Source: GCA-2725625 sp964574215 (lineage in GTDB: Bacteria > Pseudomonadota > Alphaproteobacteria > Rhodospirillales > UBA2165). Taken from it: a stretch of 57,753 bases of DNA. Made by a program: the position numbers and the translations under genes. Location: assembly GCA_964574215.1 (NCBI GenBank), contig CAZNLR010000032.1, forward strand, positions 1 to 57,753. The letters are read 5' to 3'. Numbering within the stretch: position 1 is the stretch's first letter; each line of letters starts with the position of its first letter. The notes under the pieces were generated by a model. It was not told where the DNA came from. It saw only the letters and a list, made by a program, of their open reading frames with translations, and did not search any database. Positions 24,997 through 33,459 of the stretch are shown here, in pieces.

Positions 24997-26685
24997 TTAG
25001 GACGCCCGTTCGAGGATTTCGACGACACCGTTATCGCCATCCAGACGAATTATGTCGCCGTTGCGGATGGAATTGGTGGCGTTCCAGGTGCCGACGACAG
25101 CCGGGATACCGTATTCACGGGCGGCAATGGCCGCATGTGTCAGCATGCCGCCGGTATCGGTCACCACACCGCCGATTTTCAGGAACAGCGGTGTCCAGGC
25201 CGTGCCCGTATAGGGACAGACGAGAATTTCGCCAGACTGCAATGTCGGGAAATCTTCGAAATTCATAATCACCCGCGCCGGCCCTTCGACCGCACCGGGC
25301 GCGCCGGGAAATCCTTCCATTTTTTCGACCACTTCCTTCTCGCCCTTGGGATGCAGGACCTCGTCGATGATACCGAACACCTTGATGGCGATGGGATCGG
25401 TCATGGTTTCCGGAACGGCGCCGACGGTAAGGGGCGCATCCAGATCAGGTGCTTTTCTCCACTCAGCCTTGCGTTCCTCGATGAGAGGTTTGATCAGCAA
25501 CTGATAATGATAGACGCCGATTTTTTCGTCCAATGTCAGGTCGCCGAGAATTTCCACCAGTTCACCGAAATTCAGATAAAAGATGTCGGCGGCATCGTCG
25601 ATAAGACCCAATTGTTCGAGTCTGCGCCCGGCGGACATGAGAGCATCGTGAAGCGCCGCCGTGCAGCCCTGATCGATATAAAATCCGTGGTCTTCCTGAT
25701 AAGCGTATATTTTTTGCGCCGCTTTCAAAAATCTATCGAATTTTGGCAAATCTTCCTTTGTTATTTTTGCCCGGCACTCTTTGATGGCCTCTTCCCGCTG
25801 GTTGTCGACATCCTTGCGCGCGTTGAAGAAATCCCAACCGCTTTCCCGGCGCGGGAAGTAGCTCTTCAAGGTTTGCAGGACCGGTGTCGGATCCTCTTTC
25901 CAGGTAGGAAACAACACGTCTAGATGGGCGGCGCTGATCCGATTACCGTAGGTTTCGAGAAACTTATCGAGCCGCGACAGCCACTTTTTGGCCTTGCCGT
26001 TGCCTTCCAAAACTTCCAATAGTTTTTCCGCCGGTTCGTTGAGAAAAACATCTTTGAAACCTTGGTCTTCGGCAGCGATGGAAAGATTCCACAGTTCTTC
26101 ATCGGTTTTCGAGGGCATGCTTTGGAAGCCCTTGAGCATGGTGACGAAATCTTTTTCCTCTAGGCCCAATTCCTTGCAATAGGCTTCAAATTCAAGATAG
26201 AGCGCATCGGCGGGATACATCAAAATGAAATGGATTTCCCAGGCTCGCCGGTTCATTTGCTCGGCTTTTTTTACATGTTCGAGCAGTTCAGGCATGGACA
26301 GATTTTCGCCGTTGTCGAGGTCGAGCGCTTTGATGTTGGCGATGATTTCGTCGATGTAACCATTGTAATACTCGTCCCAGCTGTCGATGCATTCTTCGAC
26401 CAGCTTACCGAAGGATTCAGCGCGGCGGCCCACTTCGGCTTCGTCCTCGATCAGGGCAAATCCGAGGTAGACACGGCCCTGGTGGATTTTGACATGAGCG
26501 CCTTTCGACGGCGGTAATTGAGTCTGCTCGGAGGCAACGTGGTAGCCCCAGCAATGGTGCTTTTGCACAGTACTCATACCCATCGGCGAGATGGGATAGG
26601 GTTGATGCAAATCATCTCTGAACCAGAATATATCGCCATCCTGTTCAGGCCTTAAAGTCCTAAGGGCGGAAATACTGCGATCCAT
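24997..26685 (-). CDS. PEP-utilising swivelling-His subunit of a PEP-synthase-like dikinase (phenylphosphate synthase alpha/CreI-like)
   Basis: This 562-residue protein has a long helical substrate-binding part (about 1-440) and a C-terminal PEP-utiliser mobile domain (about 465-562). The phosphohistidine motif is GGMLTHAAIAAREYGIPAVVG with His517. It lacks both the ATP-grasp domain and the PEP/pyruvate barrel of PEP synthase. This layout is known for the large subunit of phenylphosphate synthase (Thauera) and CreI of the 4-cresol pathway, and in one chain for rifampicin phosphotransferase. The ATP-grasp half is encoded at 27961-28929. GGGAGG precedes the ATG. Inferred reaction: ATP-dependent phosphorylation of a hydroxyl on a small, probably phenolic substrate. 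Confidence 0.82.
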   Translation of the reverse strand: MDRSISALRTLRPEQDGDIFWFRDDLHQPYPISPMGMSTVQKHHCWGYHVASEQTQLPPSKGAHVKIHQGRVYLGFALIEDEAEVGRRAESFGKLVEECIDSWDEYYNGYIDEIIANIKALDLDNGENLSMPELLEHVKKAEQMNRRAWEIHFILMYPADALYLEFEAYCKELGLEEKDFVTMLKGFQSMPSKTDEELWNLSIAAEDQGFKDVFLNEPAEKLLEVLEGNGKAKKWLSRLDKFLETYGNRISAAHLDVLFPTWKEDPTPVLQTLKSYFPRRESGWDFFNARKDVDNQREEAIKECRAKITKEDLPKFDRFLKAAQKIYAYQEDHGFYIDQGCTAALHDALMSAGRRLEQLGLIDDAADIFYLNFGELVEILGDLTLDEKIGVYHYQLLIKPLIEERKAEWRKAPDLDAPLTVGAVPETMTDPIAIKVFGIIDEVLHPKGEKEVVEKMEGFPGAPGAVEGPARVIMNFEDFPTLQSGEILVCPYTGTAWTPLFLKIGGVVTDTGGMLTHAAIAAREYGIPAVVGTWNATNSIRNGDIIRLDGDNGVVEILERAS

Positions 26686-26818
26686 TTTGTTAGCCTCCCA
26701 TTTGCTGACTAAATAGCTGCGATACTCAAAATCCTTTAAAGCGGAGTATACTTTTACGTGGCGCCGACGCCTCCCGGTATTTTTTCTGGCTTTTTCTCGG
26801 CCATATTAAAAGAGCGTT

Positions 26819-26846
26819 GGGCCGCCGGTCCCGAGACCGGCAGCCC
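26819..26846 (-). terminator. hairpin terminator after the amidohydrolase gene
   Basis: GGGC-C-GCCGGTC and GACCGGC-A-GCCC form an 11-bp stem with one mismatch and a CCGA loop, 25 bases past the amidohydrolase stop. On the minus strand it is followed by AACGCTCTTTTA, a short T-run. It may attenuate transcription before the swivelling-His subunit gene. Confidence 0.6.
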
Positions 26847-26871
26847 GCGCTTATTATTACTTATCGAAAGA

Positions 26872-27918
26872 TCACCGATTTGCCGGATAACTTGACATCG
26901 GTGGCAGATTGAAAATTTCTTCGGCATTTTTACCGAGGATCAAATCAAGCTTGTCCTGGGGCAGATCTAGTTCCGCACCCAAATCCATGATGCTCTGAAT
27001 GGCGCCTTCCGGATCGCCAACGCGGTGGGCATAATCGGTGCCGATAATCATATGTTCCGGACCCAACCATTCCATGCAGCATTTCATGGCCGGCAGGTAG
27101 AACGATGTTGTATCGGCCCAGACCCGTTCCCGATAAGTTTCTTCCGGCAACTGATCCAGTTCCAAGCCCCATTCATGGGCATACCCTTTCCAGGAATCTT
27201 TTAGACGGCGCACCAAATAAGGCGCCACGCCGCCAAGGTGAGCGTGGATCAATTTAAACTTCTTGTTGCGCTCAAACATGCCGTTGAATATCAGGCTGAT
27301 AACACAAAGAGTCGAATCCACCGTATAGCCGTAAAGCTGGTAGGGAATCTTACTCTTGTTCATCGCCTCTGCCGTCATGGGTACGGTGGGGTGAAGAAGG
27401 ATCGGTAGATCGTATTCGCCCGCAAGATGGAAAATCGGATCAAATTTCTCGTCATACATGACTTCTCCGTTACAATTGGAGAACATCTGAATGCCGTTGA
27501 AGTTCAGTTCCTTTTTGCAGCGTTCGAGTTCTTTGACGGCCTCGTCCACATCCTGGTAAGGCAAGGTCGCATAAGCGTAGATGCGGCCTGGATACTTTTC
27601 TACCGTTTCCGCCAGGGCGTCGTTAATCTTCTTGGCCCAATAGATACCGTCGTCGCGGGGCAGCAGTTCGGGCGCGGGGATCGTTTTACTCATAATTTGA
27701 GTATCCATACCAGCGGCGTCTAGATCTCTGATACGGGCGTCGATATCGTAGTGACCCGGCCTGTCGATATGGGCGACAATAACGTCACCGGCTTTGCAGA
27801 CATAGCTTTCTTCGCCGGTCTGTTCAGCGCGAATTCTTTCGCCGGTCCGGGTCGTCAGATAGTCCAGATACTCCTTGGGATAAAAGTGATTGTGTACGTC
27901 AACAGTTCTTTGTGCCAT
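26872..27918 (-). CDS. ACMSD-type metal-dependent amidohydrolase / decarboxylase
   Basis: This 348-residue amidohydrolase_2 (TIM-barrel) protein has a metal site identical in layout to ACMSD: His9-x-His11, His176 in LLHPT, His227 in HAHLGG and Asp295 in GTDYAH. The subfamily contains nonoxidative decarboxylases (ACMSD, gamma-resorcylate and related o-hydroxybenzoate decarboxylases) and some ring-opening hydrolases. Lying between the two halves of the dikinase, it most likely processes the same compound. Conserved MFSNCNGEVMYD and WADTTSFY were not tied to a specific reaction. AAAGGAAA precedes the ATG. A hairpin terminator follows. Cytosolic. Confidence 0.88.
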   Translation of the reverse strand: MAQRTVDVHNHFYPKEYLDYLTTRTGERIRAEQTGEESYVCKAGDVIVAHIDRPGHYDIDARIRDLDAAGMDTQIMSKTIPAPELLPRDDGIYWAKKINDALAETVEKYPGRIYAYATLPYQDVDEAVKELERCKKELNFNGIQMFSNCNGEVMYDEKFDPIFHLAGEYDLPILLHPTVPMTAEAMNKSKIPYQLYGYTVDSTLCVISLIFNGMFERNKKFKLIHAHLGGVAPYLVRRLKDSWKGYAHEWGLELDQLPEETYRERVWADTTSFYLPAMKCCMEWLGPEHMIIGTDYAHRVGDPEGAIQSIMDLGAELDLPQDKLDLILGKNAEEIFNLPPMSSYPANR

Positions 27919-27960
27919 TTCAATTTTCCTTTGGTTGGTGAAAAGTGAGAGTTGTCGGGT

Positions 27961-28929
27961 TCATTCATCCAGACCTTTGATCTGGCGCGCCTGCAGGATG
28001 TAAAGCGTGTCATCCTGAAAGGCCCATTCAACGTCTACGTTGAACCCGAAATGATCCTCAATGCGTTTGCCGGCTTCGCCGAGCGCTTTGAGATGGGTTT
28101 CCGACAGTGTTGGGGTTTTTGACAGTTCCTCCGGTACCGGAATTTCGATCCGGTCAGACCCTTTGGCCTCGTCCATGGTAACCATCACTGTCTTAGGGGA
28201 AATCTGCTCTTGTTTGGTGTCCAGGGACTCTTTGTCCAGGACGTAAAAATCATTCATCGATTTGCCTGATACCACCGATTCACCCAATCCCCAGTTGGAT
28301 TCGATGACAATGTCGCCGGTATGTTTGTTGATTGGATTGGCTGTGAACAGGACGCCGGCGATTTCGGACTTCACCATGAGCTGAACGACGGGCGCGATAA
28401 CGCCGCTGTCCTGCACCACATTTTGCTGATGACGGGCAAACGCCGCCCGGGTCGTCCACAGGGATGCCCAGCATTCCCGCACTTTGAGGAGAACGTCCTC
28501 AATGCCGAGAATGTAATGATAGGTGTCCATCATGCCGGGGAAGGACGAAATCTTCGAATTCCTGACCGCTACCGACGACCGCACGGCGACGAAGCGATTG
28601 GTCTCGTCTACCAGATTGTCGTATTGGCTACGGATATCCTCTTCCAGATCAGCCGGGATTTCAGCCTCTTCAATCAGCGCCCGGATTTTACCGGCGTTCT
28701 GGTCGGCGTTTTCATAGTCTTCAAAATCGAATTCACTGATGATTTCAGAAATCGGCTCGTGGAGTGAATTGGCGTCCAAAAGATGCAGGAAGGCATCATC
28801 GAGAATACAATACCCGGGAGGTACGCGTACGCCCATCCTCACCAGTATGCCAAGGCTGGCCGCTTTGCCGCCGCATTTTCCAACGTCGTCGGGATCAAGC
28901 AGGTCGATAGGTCGGACGTACTGATTCAT
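27961..28929 (-). CDS. ATP-grasp (PEP/pyruvate-binding) subunit of a PEP-synthase-like dikinase (phenylphosphate synthase beta/CreH-like)
   Basis: This 322-residue protein matches only the N-terminal ATP-binding domain of PEP synthase/PPDK. It has GGKAASLGILVRMGVRVPPG at the N-terminus, VAVRSSVAV, SSFPGMMDT, GVLFTANPINKHTGD and ESNWGLGESVVSGK, ending in QARQIKG. It has no swivelling-His or PEP domain; these missing parts are partly supplied by the protein at 24997-26685. The frame is open to 29007, but the ATG at 28929 has GGGAGGGA upstream and starts directly before the conserved YVRPIDLLD segment. It is the first minus-strand gene next to the divergent IclR gene, so it probably heads the operon. 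Confidence 0.86.
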   Translation of the reverse strand: MNQYVRPIDLLDPDDVGKCGGKAASLGILVRMGVRVPPGYCILDDAFLHLLDANSLHEPISEIISEFDFEDYENADQNAGKIRALIEEAEIPADLEEDIRSQYDNLVDETNRFVAVRSSVAVRNSKISSFPGMMDTYHYILGIEDVLLKVRECWASLWTTRAAFARHQQNVVQDSGVIAPVVQLMVKSEIAGVLFTANPINKHTGDIVIESNWGLGESVVSGKSMNDFYVLDKESLDTKQEQISPKTVMVTMDEAKGSDRIEIPVPEELSKTPTLSETHLKALGEAGKRIEDHFGFNVDVEWAFQDDTLYILQARQIKGLDE

Positions 28930-29058
28930 GCGAACTGGTTCCCTCCCCGGATTTTCTGCTAGCGACTTGTTGTTCATTTGAACGCCAGCAAAATCGCAGT
29001 ACGGCATGTTTGAATTTATGGGTTAAACGAGCAACGAAATTCGGATCGATTGCCAAAT

Positions 29059-29090
29059 GGCGAAATTCGCCGTATCGTGCCACCAGGTGG
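29059..29090. promoter_or_regulatory. two palindromes in the IclR / dikinase divergent region
   Basis: GGCGAA-A-TTCGCC (29059-29071) and CCACC-A-GGTGG (29080-29090) lie centre to centre 20 bases apart, roughly two DNA turns, between the dikinase ATP-grasp gene (start 28929) and iclR (start 29203). They are candidate operators for the adjacent IclR protein. The sequences differ, so they may be sites for different factors. Confidence 0.4.
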
Positions 29091-29202
29091 TATCCTTCAA
29101 GTCTTGATTAGGTGACGCACTCTAATTTATGCGACATGGATTTGAGGTGCCCCTGAGAGCGCCGAACACTGAATTACGTCGAAGAGGACGGGGGGCGAAT
29201 TC

Positions 29203-30009
29203 GTGAGTGGCAATAAATATATCCGCTCCCTCGAAAGGGGACTGGAAGTACTTTTAGCGTTGCAAGAGATTCGTCATGCAAGCCTTCACGAGCTTGCAAG
29301 CGCTACCTTGTTGCCGAAATCGACTGTCAAACGCATCCTTCTGACTTTGGAAAACGCCGGCTTCGTCCACCGCTCTATCGGGGATCACCACTATCGGATT
29401 AGCGTTAAGGTCCAACGGATTGCCCGTCATCTCGATGAGCGGGACAGTCTGATGGAAACGGCCAAGCCGGTTCTGGAAATACTTTGCCGAAAGCTGGTAT
29501 GGCCGGCCGACTTATTGGTCCGGCATGACGATGTCCTGGTCGTTGCCGAATCCAGCCGCGCCATCAGTCCTTTTAATATCAACCACGACAATATCGGTTT
29601 CCGCGTTAATTTTCTAATGTCCGCTTCAGGCCGCGCCTATCTGGCATTTTGCCCGCCCGACGAAAAAGAAGAGATCATCGAGAAACTGCGGCGTTCCAGT
29701 GATCCCAGTCATCAGCTGGCCCACAAAAGGGATAAGCTGGAAACCATATTGCAAGAAACCAAAGAACAGCGGTACGCTTTGCGTGATCCCACCTATGGCG
29801 GCGGCTATGGCCTGAGGCGGCCGACCAACCAGGACGGCATGACGGCGATTGCAGTTCCCATCATTACCGAAACGGGAGTCGATGGGATCGTCAGCATGGT
29901 GTGGTTCCCAACCGCCGTGACACTGGAAAGAATTACCAACGAATTTCTCGATGAATTGTGGGCCGCCGCCGAAGATATTGCATCCAATCTACCGGCGCTG
30001 GTCAAATGA
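29203..30009 (+). CDS. IclR family transcriptional regulator
   Basis: This 268-residue regulator has an N-terminal winged helix (about 6-70: YIRSLERGLEVLLAL, LHELASATLLPKSTVKRILLTLENAGFV) and a C-terminal IclR effector domain with ISPFNINHDNIGFRVNFLMSASGRAYL and GMTAIAVPI. IclR proteins commonly sense aromatic acids or acyl compounds and control adjacent catabolic operons. It starts at GTG after a G-rich site. Its stop overlaps the ATG of the first transporter ATPase (ATGA), so regulator and transporter are one transcript, and it diverges from the dikinase operon. Likely regulates both. Confidence 0.93.
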   Translation: MSGNKYIRSLERGLEVLLALQEIRHASLHELASATLLPKSTVKRILLTLENAGFVHRSIGDHHYRISVKVQRIARHLDERDSLMETAKPVLEILCRKLVWPADLLVRHDDVLVVAESSRAISPFNINHDNIGFRVNFLMSASGRAYLAFCPPDEKEEIIEKLRRSSDPSHQLAHKRDKLETILQETKEQRYALRDPTYGGGYGLRRPTNQDGMTAIAVPIITETGVDGIVSMVWFPTAVTLERITNEFLDELWAAAEDIASNLPALVK

Positions 30010-30731
30010 CCCATTATCTTACAGCCGACGGCCTGTCCAAAAGTTTCGGTTCGCTTTTGGTCATCGAAAATTTCACGATGCATTTGGAAAAAGGCGAGGC
30101 CGTAGGCATTATCGGCCCCAATGGAGCCGGTAAAAGCACGCTTTTTAATTTGATTACCGGCACCTTACGGCCCAACACGGGCAGTGTCTCCTTCGAGGGC
30201 AGGGATATCTCAAATTTGCCGGCCTATGACCGCTGCCGTGCCGGCATTGCCCGGTCATATCAAATTCCCCATCCCTTCGCCGGCATGACGGTTTTCGAGA
30301 ATTTATTGGTCGGCGGCGCCTTCGGCGGCGAAACGAAAGAAGCTGAATCTTATGATTTTTGTATCGGCATTTTGCAGCGCACCCAATTAATCGACAAAGC
30401 CAATGTGCTGGCCGGATCGTTGACCTTGTTGGAGCGCAAAAGGCTGGAACTGGCCCGGGCTCTGGCAACCCGGCCCCGCGTTTTGATGTTGGACGAAATT
30501 GCCGGCGGCCTGACCGAACATGAGGTCCATGAATTGATTGATCTAATTCATGAAATCCGCAAAGAGGATATCTCGGTTATCTGGATCGAACATATCGTGC
30601 ATGCGTTGCTGTCCGTCGTGGACCGGCTGGTGGTGATGAATTTCGGACAAAAGCTGGACGATGGCGATCCTCAAACCGTCATTAACAGCCCCGAGGTTCA
30701 GAAAATCTACATGGGGATCAGCGTCGAATGA
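30006..30731 (+). CDS. Liv-type ABC transporter ATP-binding protein (LivG-like)
   Basis: This 241-residue ATPase has the Walker A GPNGAGKST, the Q-loop SYQIPHPFAGMTVFENL and the Walker B VLMLDEIAGGLTE. The usual LSGGQ signature is replaced by GSLTLLERKRLELARAL, a pattern I associate with some LivG-like proteins of aromatic-acid uptake systems. The switch His is in WIEHIVHAL. The frame extends to 29958, but the ATG at 30006 overlaps the IclR stop as ATGA and starts the conserved region. It pairs with the LivF-like ATPase on the cytoplasmic face of the LivH/LivM-like permease. Confidence 0.93.
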   Translation: MTHYLTADGLSKSFGSLLVIENFTMHLEKGEAVGIIGPNGAGKSTLFNLITGTLRPNTGSVSFEGRDISNLPAYDRCRAGIARSYQIPHPFAGMTVFENLLVGGAFGGETKEAESYDFCIGILQRTQLIDKANVLAGSLTLLERKRLELARALATRPRVLMLDEIAGGLTEHEVHELIDLIHEIRKEDISVIWIEHIVHALLSVVDRLVVMNFGQKLDDGDPQTVINSPEVQKIYMGISVE

Positions 30732-31432
30732 GTCTCTTGGGCATCAGAAATCTCTCGGCTTTTTATGGCGACTACCAGGCTTTGTTCGGTATCGATTTCA
30801 TACTGGAACCGGGTGAGACGGTTGCTGTTATCGGTGCCAACGGCGCCGGGAAATCCACCTTCCTCCGCGCCCTGACCGGACTGGTCAGCGCCCAGGCGGA
30901 TCAATTCAACTATCAGGGTAATTCGCTAAGCGGCATCGCGGCCAGCAAGATTGTCGGGATGGGAATCGCCATGGTACCGGAAGGCAGGCGCCTTTTCCCC
31001 AGTCTGAGCGTGGCGGAAAATCTTATGATCGGTGGTTATGGCCAGCGGGCGGGTAATTGGACGCTTGAACGCGTCTATGAAATGTTTCCCAAGCTCAAAG
31101 AACGCCGCGACGTGTCGGGAACGGCCCTAAGCGGCGGCGAACAGCAAATGGTGGCCATTGGCAGAGCCCTGATGGCCAATCCCGATCTATTGTTATGCGA
31201 CGAACTGTCACTCGGATTAGCGCCCATTATTATCAAGGATATTTACGCCGCCCTGCCGGCAATTAAGGCGGAAGGCGTATCGTTGCTGGTGGTCGAGCAG
31301 GATATTAACCAGGCGCTGGCGATTGCCGACCGGTTCTATTGTCTGCAGGAAGGCCGCATCACCTTGAGCGGACGTCCCGGCGAAATTTCCAAAGAAGAAA
31401 TCGCCGGCGCCTATTTCGGCAGGTCGCCATGA
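30728..31432 (+). CDS. Liv-type ABC transporter ATP-binding protein (LivF-like)
   Basis: This 234-residue ATPase has Walker A GANGAGKST, the signature ALSGGEQQMVAIGRAL, Walker B LLLCDELSLGLAP and the switch His region replaced by VVEQDINQAL. LFPSLSVAENLMIGG is the LivF-typical segment. The ATG overlaps the previous stop (ATGA) and its stop overlaps the LivH-like ATG, so translation of the transporter genes is tightly coupled. Second ATPase of the same importer. Confidence 0.94.
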   Translation: MSLLGIRNLSAFYGDYQALFGIDFILEPGETVAVIGANGAGKSTFLRALTGLVSAQADQFNYQGNSLSGIAASKIVGMGIAMVPEGRRLFPSLSVAENLMIGGYGQRAGNWTLERVYEMFPKLKERRDVSGTALSGGEQQMVAIGRALMANPDLLLCDELSLGLAPIIIKDIYAALPAIKAEGVSLLVVEQDINQALAIADRFYCLQEGRITLSGRPGEISKEEIAGAYFGRSP

Positions 31433-32301
31433 TCGAGTGGATCAATTCCATCGTCCAGGGCGTTCTGACGGGCGGGCTTTATGCTTTGTTCGCGGCGGGT
31501 CTGGCGATTATCTTCGGCGTTATGCGGCTGGTGAACATTACCCACGGCGACCTCATCGTTCTCGCATCCTTTGTCGCCATGGTGATTGTCGAGTCCACCG
31601 GTGTAAATCCTTTTGTTTCGATGGTCGCCGTTTTGCCCATCATGTTCGTCTTCGGTTATCTGCTGCAGCGGGGAATTCTCAATTTCACCTTGGGCGACGA
31701 TCTGCTGCCGCCCTTGCTGGTTACCTTCGGGTTGTCCATCGTCATTCAGAACGTTTTGCTGGAAACTTTTTCCGCCGATTCACAACGTCTGAAGGTCGGC
31801 AATTTTGAAACATTGAGCATCCATCTGACCGACAATTTAGCCATCGGTGTCTTTCCTCTCATTATTCTTTTGGTCGCCGTCGCGTTGATTGTCGTGCTGC
31901 AAAATTTTTTCAACCGCACCGGTGTGGGACGGGCTTTCCGGGCGACGTCCGACGATCCCATGACTGCCCAGTTGATGGGCATCGATACCAAACATATATT
32001 CGCTCTCGCCATGGCCGTGGCGATGATTCTGGTCGGGGTCGCCGGCGTGTTTTTTGCCATCCGGACCAACTTCGATCCGTCCATTGGGCCGTCGCGGCTG
32101 CTGTATGCTTTCGAGGCGGTGATCATGGGTGGTATGGGATCACTGTGGGGCACGCTGGCCGGCGGCATCATATTGGGGGTGGCGCAGAACATCGGCGCGA
32201 AACTCGATCCGGGCTGGCAGATACTGGGCGGACATGCCGCCTTTTTAATCGTTTTGATATTCCGCCCCAACGGTCTGTTCCCGAGGACTCGCGATGACTG
32301 A
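31429..32301 (+). CDS. Liv-type ABC transporter permease (LivH-like)
   Basis: This 290-residue inner-membrane permease has about eight hydrophobic segments, starting MIEWINSIVQGVLTGGLYALFAAGLAIIFGVM with the family motif LVNITHGD. Later come RAFRATSDDPMTAQLMGIDT (the EAA-like loop contacting the ATPases) and GGMGSLWGTLAGGIILG. The frame is open to 31339, but the ATG at 31429 overlaps the LivF-like stop and gives the expected N-terminus. It forms a heterodimer with the LivM-like protein and receives ligand from the Tat-exported binding protein. Confidence 0.93.
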   Translation: MIEWINSIVQGVLTGGLYALFAAGLAIIFGVMRLVNITHGDLIVLASFVAMVIVESTGVNPFVSMVAVLPIMFVFGYLLQRGILNFTLGDDLLPPLLVTFGLSIVIQNVLLETFSADSQRLKVGNFETLSIHLTDNLAIGVFPLIILLVAVALIVVLQNFFNRTGVGRAFRATSDDPMTAQLMGIDTKHIFALAMAVAMILVGVAGVFFAIRTNFDPSIGPSRLLYAFEAVIMGGMGSLWGTLAGGIILGVAQNIGAKLDPGWQILGGHAAFLIVLIFRPNGLFPRTRDD

Positions 32302-33331
32302 CGGATCATTTACCAACTACCGGGTACAAAGATCCACTCCGGCCAGCCGTTTGGGCGGCATTTTCGGTATCGTTGTTTTGGCTTTGCTGATCGCCGTCCC
32401 TTACACCGGTGACCGGGCGCTCATGCGCCTGCTGGTCGAAATGTTCTACTTCATCGCCCTGGCGCAGATGTGGAATCTGCTGGCCGGCTATGGCGGCTTG
32501 GTGTCGATCGGCCAGCAAGCCTTTATCGGTGTCGGCGGTTATGCCTTGTTTGTGTTGTCCATTCATTTAGGTATCGGTGCCGTCTGGTCGGTACCGCTCG
32601 CCGGTGTTATCGGCGCCGTTATATCCTTGCCGGTGGCTTTCCTGGTCTTTCGGCTGCGTGGTCACTATTTTGCCATTGGGACCTGGGTGGTCGCCGAAAT
32701 TTTCCTTTTGGGATTCGCCCAGATCACCGCCCTGGGCGGCGGTTCCGGCATGAGCCTGCCCGTCGCGGTGGTCAAGTCCATCGCCTCGTCGCGGACGGGC
32801 CGGGATTCAGCCATTTATTGGGTGGCGCTTATGGTCGTTGCCGCGGTTATCGCTATTGTCTATCTACTATTACGGTCCCGCCATGGTCTGGCTTTGACGG
32901 CGATCAGGGATTCCGAGAGGGCATCATCCAGTCTGGGGGTGGACAACTTTATGGCCAAATTGCTGGTCTACATATTCGCCGCTTTCGGCACCGCCGCAAT
33001 CGGCGCCTTGATTTTTCTCACCAAACTCCGGATTAGTCCCAGCGCAGCCTTTGACATCAACTGGACCACGACCGTGATCTTCATTGTCGTGATCGGCGGC
33101 ATCGGCACCATCGAAGGGCCGATCCTAGGTACGATCGTGTTCTTTTTACTACGTGAAACGCTGGCGGATTATGGATCCTGGTATCTCATTCTGTTAGGGG
33201 CCACCGCGGTGGTCGTCATGCTCAAGGCGCCGCAGGGAATTTGGGGCCTGATCACCGGCAAATTCGACCTCCGTTTTTTCCCGGTGCAGCGGCGACTGTA
33301 TCTTCAACCCGACCGTCTGGACAAATATTAA
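32294..33331 (+). CDS. Liv-type ABC transporter permease (LivM-like)
   Basis: This 345-residue inner-membrane permease has about nine to ten hydrophobic segments, with the LivM-typical YGGLVSIGQQAFIGVGGYAL and the cytoplasmic loop GLALTAIRDSERASSSLGVD. It ends in a charged tail (LDLRFFPVQRRLYLQPDRLDKY-like, longer than the minimal LivM). Its ATG overlaps the LivH-like stop by 8 bases. It is the last gene of the iclR-transporter operon and converges on the LysR gene; a weak GGTTCT/AGAACC hairpin (33343-33367) follows. Confidence 0.93.
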   Translation: MTDGSFTNYRVQRSTPASRLGGIFGIVVLALLIAVPYTGDRALMRLLVEMFYFIALAQMWNLLAGYGGLVSIGQQAFIGVGGYALFVLSIHLGIGAVWSVPLAGVIGAVISLPVAFLVFRLRGHYFAIGTWVVAEIFLLGFAQITALGGGSGMSLPVAVVKSIASSRTGRDSAIYWVALMVVAAVIAIVYLLLRSRHGLALTAIRDSERASSSLGVDNFMAKLLVYIFAAFGTAAIGALIFLTKLRISPSAAFDINWTTTVIFIVVIGGIGTIEGPILGTIVFFLLRETLADYGSWYLILLGATAVVVMLKAPQGIWGLITGKFDLRFFPVQRRLYLQPDRLDKY

Positions 33332-33459
33332 AATATGAGGTCGGTTCTATATAAATTCCAGAGAACCAAGTATAATTCCCCAATGCAACACTAACCGCCA
33401 AATCGTCTTCCCGTTCCGCGTCCGACGAATTAAATCAGTATTTTCAATATTATCGCCAA

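Noticed and set aside
24997..28929. Calling the two PEP-synthase-like genes fragments of one broken PEP synthase
   Set aside because: Each has its own start with a good ribosome-binding site, an intact amidohydrolase gene lies between them, and the same split is known in functional kinases; the PEP/pyruvate barrel is absent altogether.
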